Origin: Antitrichia curtipendula
Taxonomy: Eukaryota > Streptophyta > Bryopsida > Hypnales > Leucodontaceae
Direction of reading: 5' to 3'
NCBI GenBank assembly: GCA_951230915.1
Contig: OX579637.1
Location: forward strand, 18,848,001-18,912,000
Length of the DNA stretch: 64,000 nt
Part shown: one piece after another, positions 58,877-64,000 of the stretch
Layout: every line of letters begins with the position of its first letter
Numbering within the stretch: position 1 is the first letter of the stretch
Notes under the pieces: generated by a model
What the model was told of the DNA's origin: nothing
Databases searched by the model: none
What the model saw: the letters and a program-made list of their open reading frames with translations, nothing else
Position numbers and translations under genes: made by a program

Positions 58877-61800
58877 ATGGCTCAAGTAGGGGACTCTCCG
58901 CTACATTCCAAGCCTTGTGGGGAGGGAACCTCCGAGCCACGAATGGCCATCGATATCAGTGAGGATGAGGCAGAGGATGCTCTACTCAAGCTCAATGAAG
59001 ACGAGTTGCGTAACCAACAGAAGTCAAACAACATCCATTGCATTGAAGCAATGAGGCTATCGCCCAAGGAGGCCTCGAGGTTTGAGATACCGCTATGTTG
59101 GATGGTGTACATGCCATTAGTCCGCCCAACTCTTGCCCATGACATCAAGATGTTGGAGGCCGAGTTTACCCATGGATATAGGCCGGGAGCATCCGTGTTC
59201 TATGTATCCACAACCAACGAGAACGGGGAGGAGAGGCTTGTGACGGATGTGGACACTAGTAGTTGGGGACCTCAGTGGACCTCAGTTAACGATGAATTCG
59301 AGGCCAAATTGTCCCTAGATCCTCACCTCATGTTTTTATGTAGTCGTATGTTCTTCATTTGTGATGGAAACCATCGTTTCAAGGGATGGACAAGATACAT
59401 TGACCGGCTTCATAGGAATGAACGGGATTGGCATTATTCCGTGGACAGCATTTGCCTCGACACCAAGGGCAAGGTGGCCCTTCTAGTGAACGCCATGCAC
59501 GACATCAATAAGTAAGATTTCTCACTACATTTTTTTGGATTTTCTATTTTTTTCTACAAGTACTTGTTTCTTGTTGTCATTTTGCATCTTCAGGTCTAAT
59601 GAGCACTCCCATGTGAAGACGAGCATGGTGCACACACTATACCGTGTGAAGTTTGTTGGGTGCATGCCACTCGACAACCTCAAGTCTTGACTCACTGAGG
59701 AGGAATACAGGAGGTGTGTAAACAGCCCCCACATCGAGAAGATATGGTATCGTCTGACAACCGATGTCTTTGTTGCACTCCTCTTCAGGGTAATAATCCT
59801 ACTGACTCATTGTGTTAGTTAAATTTCTACATTTCATACCATTTCATAAACATCCATGCTAATGCTAGTTACTCATTTTCAATTGCAGCAAGAGATTGGA
59901 GAGGCCTCTGATGATGCGGCAAGAAGGTATTATGATGAGACACCTATGGAGGTCAAGACTGACGTTGGCGTTACTGCGGCCATGAGGGCTGCAGCAAGAA
60001 TCAAGCATCAATCGTTCAAGGGTCAGTTCTTCAAGTATCTTTCGATTGCCAACCCAAAGTTCGGTGACAAGTTCCTTGAAGAGGTTCGTTTTTCTCTTTA
60101 GACTCCTCCGCGGGACCTTCTTGTTATTTGATATTAATGTATTAACATCCCTTGTACTTGTTGCAGATCATGAAGCACTGGAGCAATAATGAAAAGCCAA
60201 AGATGACTCTAGAGAAGCTTCAGCTCATTGCAACGGCTTGTGCAGGTCCGGAGTTCAAAGTTCGGTGGCTTCAAAATTGGAATTCAAGCATCCACTCCCG
60301 TGAGGCAGTCCACTTTCTTCCTAAGGGATTCACTGAGAAGGACTTCGAAGGTTGGCTAAACAAGGCCTCATTTTGGGCAGGGGTGAGTAATGGAGATCCA
60401 TAGTAATCACATAGTTGAATTCATTATCAACTGTGATATTTATTGACTCTATAAAGTTTGTGTTAGTGTTTGTTGTACTCTTCGTTTACTTCATTTCATA
60501 TTTATACATGGCAGTGATGAAGCTGACATTAATCACCTAAACCCTGGCCATTGAGCTTTTCAACGTGTTTCATTTTTCTTATATCCTACAGCTTGAGGAC
60601 GGTGCTGTTGATCTGTTCTCGAAGAGCGTCAAGGACGACGGCTTGGCGATAAACATGAATGTCGCTCAAAAGCCAAGGTCCATCTCTTAATACATCCAGG
60701 CTTGGCATAATCAAATATGGGAGCATGGATTCGTTGGCTTCTTCAGGGGCAAGGAGTCCTATACGAAGACGAAGGCATTCGTAAACCAGAAGCAAACAAA
60801 CCTTGCTGTGAAGCGAGCCGTGTATAGGTATAATCTGAGTTCATAATTGGTTTATTATTTTTTTGTTTCATTGATATTGATGATTGTTACATAACTCTTT
60901 TTTTTCTTTGTCTTCCTTCATCTAGTACTTCAAGAGGGAGCTCCTCCCACTTGGTGCCATTGAAGAGCCCCACCTTCCGCAATACTTGACCGATTGGACA
61001 GACAAGAACTCCATTCTTTGCATGTACAATGCTTGGCATGCTCGCTTTTGGTCCATTGCGCATCTCAGGGCATGTTGCTGGTACATTGAATGCGGGAGGT
61101 CCTTCTGCCCAGTTGAAGAAGAGGACGCGAAGAAGGCTTCTGATGAAGCTAATAATGTTGCTCCCAACCAAGGTGATGTGTAAGAGGATGAGGTGCAAGA
61201 GGTGGACATCTCTATGCTACCCGAGAAGGAGAGGAACAAGATTCTCAACCAGAGGACCAGGGACGCAGAGAAGGCCAAAGCTAAGGCTGATAGGGAGGCC
61301 CAAAAGGTCAAGGACAAGGCAGAAAGGGATGCACAACGGAATGCAGAAAGGGATGCCAAGAGAGTTGGGCGATCAAGGAAGTCAAAGGCAGGTGATGCTT
61401 CTATTCTAGCGCTTGTGTTCCCAAAGGCTTCCACTAGGTCCATGTCACAGAATCCTCGCAAGCGGGATTCTTCCTTTGTCGAGCTCTCAGCTTCAAGATT
61501 GCAGCAGTGTACATCACCTGCCTTCCAGGATTGCTCGGGGGGGACTTTGCATTTGGATGAGCGTTTCCTCTCATCATCTCTAGATGCTGTTGCATCTTAT
61601 TATGAGCAGCACAATGCCTTTCCAAAAGAATGGATGGATTTGCAAGCCTTTTTTGAGAAGGTATTCCCCATCTCTTATTTTTTGTTGCTTTATGACGTCA
61701 TTGTGGTAGTATTGAAGTGAGTGTCATTCTAAATTTTTTTTGTCATGTGCAGCACAAATCTGACAAAGCCCGAGCCTTGAGAGGTGTTCAAGCCATTGTC

Positions 61801-63179
61801 GGCCTTCTCGATCTCATGGTGGTGGACATTCCTGAAGGTCTTCCGGTTCCAGCGGTGACCTCTCCTGGCTCATCCATTCCGGAATGGAACAAGCTTCCAG
61901 ATCGATTTGTGGAGACAGTTTTCGAGAGTGCCTGTGAACTGGTTCACGACAACAGGGTGCTCCTATTGTTTCATCCAGATCATCTTCAGATCAGGGCTGA
62001 TATTCGAGGCTGCCTAAGGCCTTACCACTTCTCACTCTTCAAGGAATTCATGGGAGTTAATCGCTTACCTCTGACTAGTGCCAGGAACGCTCCAATGACT
62101 GTGAGTCAATCATGTATGTCCAATTCACTCTTGTCATTAGGACTTGCTTCACTGACCTCTCTTTTACTAATTTCATTTGTTGTTTCATTTGTTTGTAGAC
62201 TTTGAGATTCTGCATTCAACTTTTTGTGAGGAGCTTCCCCGGGGTACCAGCCTCCACCTTCTCCATTACGCCTGTGCCAGAGCTCGATTCTATCGGTATC
62301 AACGTCACTGCTGATGATGTTCTCTTCAACTTGGTGACAAAGGACACACAGCTGATGAGAGGCACTACTCTTTGGAGAGGAGGTAGGGAGAAGGATCCTA
62401 TACTTCTCCAAACGCTGATTGAGTCTACCACGCAGTTTGGTGACATAGTGCTTGATTGCACTGCGTCCACTGGTAAGGGCTTCCTACTGAATCTCTTTAT
62501 AAAGGTGTTATGATTTCTTGTTCATTTACATTTCCTTACTTATTCTTGGATTCAATACAGGAGCTTCTGTCCACGCTTGTCGAAAGGCTGGTCGGCATTT
62601 TGTGGTCATGGAGGTGGATCAGCTGATCTTCAAGGAAATTCTGGAGCCCCTCATCGTGGTCTCTGTCCCTGAGGTCTCTAAGAAGCAACGTCTTGATGCT
62701 GGAGAGGCCTCTGTGGTCTTAGTGGATGAAGAGATTGCGGAGTCGACCATTGTTCCACGCCATAGATTCTGTAAGTAAGTTTTTATCATACTTTGAATAT
62801 GGAGCTTTAAGTAAGTTTGTATTGCTATGAATTTATTTTCACTCTTTCCTATACTAATCCCTTCATTGACTTATTGTATAATCAGCTCGAGCTTGAGGAG
62901 TCCAACTCCTACTTTCGCCTTGCAATCAAGATTGCTTCATAGCCCTGAAAAGTCATTTTCCCTACCTGTCTATGCTGATGCAATGGCACGTGCTTCTCTA
63001 GAAAGTGGACCCACTTTTGCACCTCAACCTAGACTTGGAGTAGATCGCAGGGTCCTAAAGTATCTTGACATAGATGTTGCTGTTGATACTTCGTTTCCAT
63101 CAGATTGTTCAGATTCAGAATCTAGTTGTAGATCTGGTGATATCTATGGAGACTGTAGTGGTGATAGTATATCTTCTTA
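58877..63179 (+). pseudogene. ParB-like / DNA-methyltransferase-like gene, about ten exons
   Basis: Exons: 58877-59511, 59594-59789, 59889-60083, 60167-60382, 60592-about 60820, 60926-61660, 61753-62100, 62199-62472, 62561-62770, and a final one from 62886. All introns have GT-AG ends with compatible phases. Exon 1 encodes a ParB/sulfiredoxin-fold-like domain: FTHGYRPGASVFYV, then MFFICDGNHRFKGWTRYI, matching the ParB DGxHR signature. Exon 6 is a long Lys/Arg/Glu helix. Exons 8-9 give TLWRGGREKDPILLQTLIES, GDIVLDCTASTG and RKAGRHFVVMEVD, matching motifs X and I of N4C/N6A (DAM-type) DNA methyltransferases. No DPPY motif was found. Stops are TGA 59688-59690, TAA 60688-60690 and TAA 61181-61183; the last exon is frame-ambiguous. 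It is the second gene of the MULE. Confidence 0.6.
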
Positions 63180-63675
63180 GACTTTTTGCAGTTCCACTGC
63201 CTGTGGGATTTCTACCTTTTGTATTTCCATTTATGTTTTGCAGTGAGACTAAAAGGGCCACTGCCTTTGATTTCTATGGTCTTGTCTTTGCTACGTAGAC
63301 TACACATTTTCTTGACTGCAATTCTTCTGCTACATTTATTTGTTTCGTACCGCATTACCCTAAACCATTGCGTAGGCAGAACTTGTGGAATAGCATGTCA
63401 TTTCTTATATTACTAAGTAGTGTTGCTGGCATAAATTTATCCTTTTCTTATCGCAGTTTATGTGGACCTCCTCTACAGAACTTGGTATTTTCTTCCGCTT
63501 TCGTGTTCTAGATCGTCATTCCTCATCCACGGTTGTAGGTTCACTTTCCTACTACTCCCCTTCAGACCCTATTTTCATTATCACAGTAATAGATGCTACT
63601 TCCAATATTTTGAAGAAGTGCATACATTTATTACCCACGGTAATAGGTCTGCCTCTTTAGGTTTGTCAAAATTTC
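63180..63675. other. 3' flank of the ParB/methyltransferase-like gene
   Basis: No gene. Open frames here are short and T-rich. The words TAGATCGTCATTC and ATTATCACAGTAATAGATGC stand out little. The right terminal repeat of the MULE follows. Confidence 0.35.
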
Positions 63676-63692
63676 AAAACAACTAAAAGATG

Positions 63693-63752
63693 AAATCCCT
63701 GCTCCCCGCTCTCCGCTCCCCGCTCACGTACTAGCTTTTCCCGTGATGGGAC
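63693..63752. repeat. Right terminal repeat and target duplication of the MULE
   Basis: AATCCCTGCTCCCCGCTCT and GCTCACGTACTAGC are the reverse complement of the left end. GTGATGGGAC at 63743-63752 repeats 50432-50441 exactly. Confidence 0.75.
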
Positions 63753-64000
63753 CACCAAAGTAGGATAAAAACAGTAAAATTGGAGAAAAAACAATAATTT
63801 AGAGGGATTTGCACTAAATTAGCACAATTTACGCCAAATTAGTGTGGTTTTTCCTAATTTGGCGCATTTTACATTGAATTTATGTTTTCACAATAAAGTA
63901 GTGATGGATGAATAAAATTAGAAAATAGAATCCATTAGGAGGTGGAAGAATAGCAAAATTAGGGTTTCAAGCACTCTCTCTCTCTCTCTTCTTTTGAAAG
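63753..64000. other. AT-rich end of the window
   Basis: No gene. It contains repeated TTAGCACAATTTACG / AATTAGTGTGG / AATTTGGCGCATTTTAC words and a CT dinucleotide run at about 63974-63989. Confidence 0.4.

Larger units (their letters stand above)
50442..63742. mobile_element. Putative 13.3-kb Mutator-like element carrying two divergent genes
   Basis: The left end (50442 on) reads GGATGTGGCTAGTACGTGAG. The right end, reverse-complemented from 63742, reads GGGAAAAGCTAGTACGTGAG. Both continue into GC-rich sequence ending AGAGCGGGGAGCAGGGATT, with arms of about 60 and 50 bp. The identical 10-bp direct repeat GTGATGGGAC abuts the left end (50432-50441) and the right end (63743-63752). Target duplications of 9-11 bp are characteristic of MULEs. 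The element contains a MULE-type transposase on the minus strand and a ParB/methyltransferase-like gene on the plus strand, transcribed outward from a shared centre at about 55.3-58.8 kb. The layout recalls two-gene MuDR, although MuDR's genes are convergent. The genes carry stops, so this copy is probably defective. Confidence 0.75.

Noticed and set aside
1526..61183. Reassigned TGA or TAG codons in the nuclear code
   Set aside because: All three stop codons occur prematurely, frameshifts are present in several genes, and the pattern is explained by C-to-T decay of transposons. No land plant nuclear genome is known to me with such reassignment.

Overview
This window looks like nuclear DNA from a land plant. 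It is AT-rich, its introns are short with GT-AG ends, it has CACTA-type MITEs, and its coding content is almost all transposon-related. Long intact housekeeping genes are absent. The lineage cannot be fixed from sequence alone; a seed-free plant (fern, lycophyte or bryophyte) is my low-confidence guess. No rRNA, tRNA, CRISPR array, organellar or bacterial gene was recognised. Nearly every gene here carries premature stops in an otherwise continuous frame, so most are called pseudogenes.

Layout. 0-7.3 kb: two diverged copies of one unidentified gene (A minus, B plus), arranged head to head, each with a TATA box and a GC-rich array of CCCGCRGTCGCCC units upstream. 8.3-10.7 kb: decayed hAT transposase with the same type of promoter array, then an 85-bp tandem repeat. 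11.6-17.9 kb, minus: a six-exon gene (C) encoding a ParB-like domain, a degenerate DNA-methyltransferase-like fold, an acidic linker and an FCP1/HAD-like domain. Its last exon is split by a young CACTA MITE, and a second FCP1-like fragment lies just downstream. 17.9-18.85 kb: a dense array of the palindromic motif ATCTGGA-N4-TCCAGAT. 18.9-27.9 kb: AT-rich and gene-poor. 27.9-32.1 kb: a second array of that motif, then a two-exon DDE-transposase-like gene. 32.9-34.2 kb: tail of a hAT transposase. 34.7-38 kb: GC-rich array and an FCP1-like gene (D). 38-48.9 kb: about 10 kb with no convincing gene, G-rich on the plus strand, with one 287-bp foldback element. 48.1-49.2 kb: a small acidic ORF and two nested CACTA MITEs.

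50.44-63.74 kb is the most interesting part. It has inverted ends sharing GCTAGTACGTGAGC and AGAGCGGGGAGCAGGGATT, and it is flanked by an identical 10-bp direct repeat GTGATGGGAC. That is the structure of a Mutator-like element (MULE) about 13.3 kb long. Inside are two divergently transcribed genes: a MULE-type transposase with zinc-binding and SWIM motifs (51.45-55.14 kb, minus), and a gene of about ten exons with an N-terminal ParB-like domain and a C-terminal N4C/N6A DNA-methyltransferase-like motif I (58.88-63.18 kb, plus).

Gene C at 12-18 kb has the same ParB-to-methyltransferase order. The combination therefore occurs twice here, once as apparent cargo of a MULE. The working interpretation is a plant transposon gene family in which a prokaryote- or phage-like ParB/methylase protein serves as an accessory to transposition.
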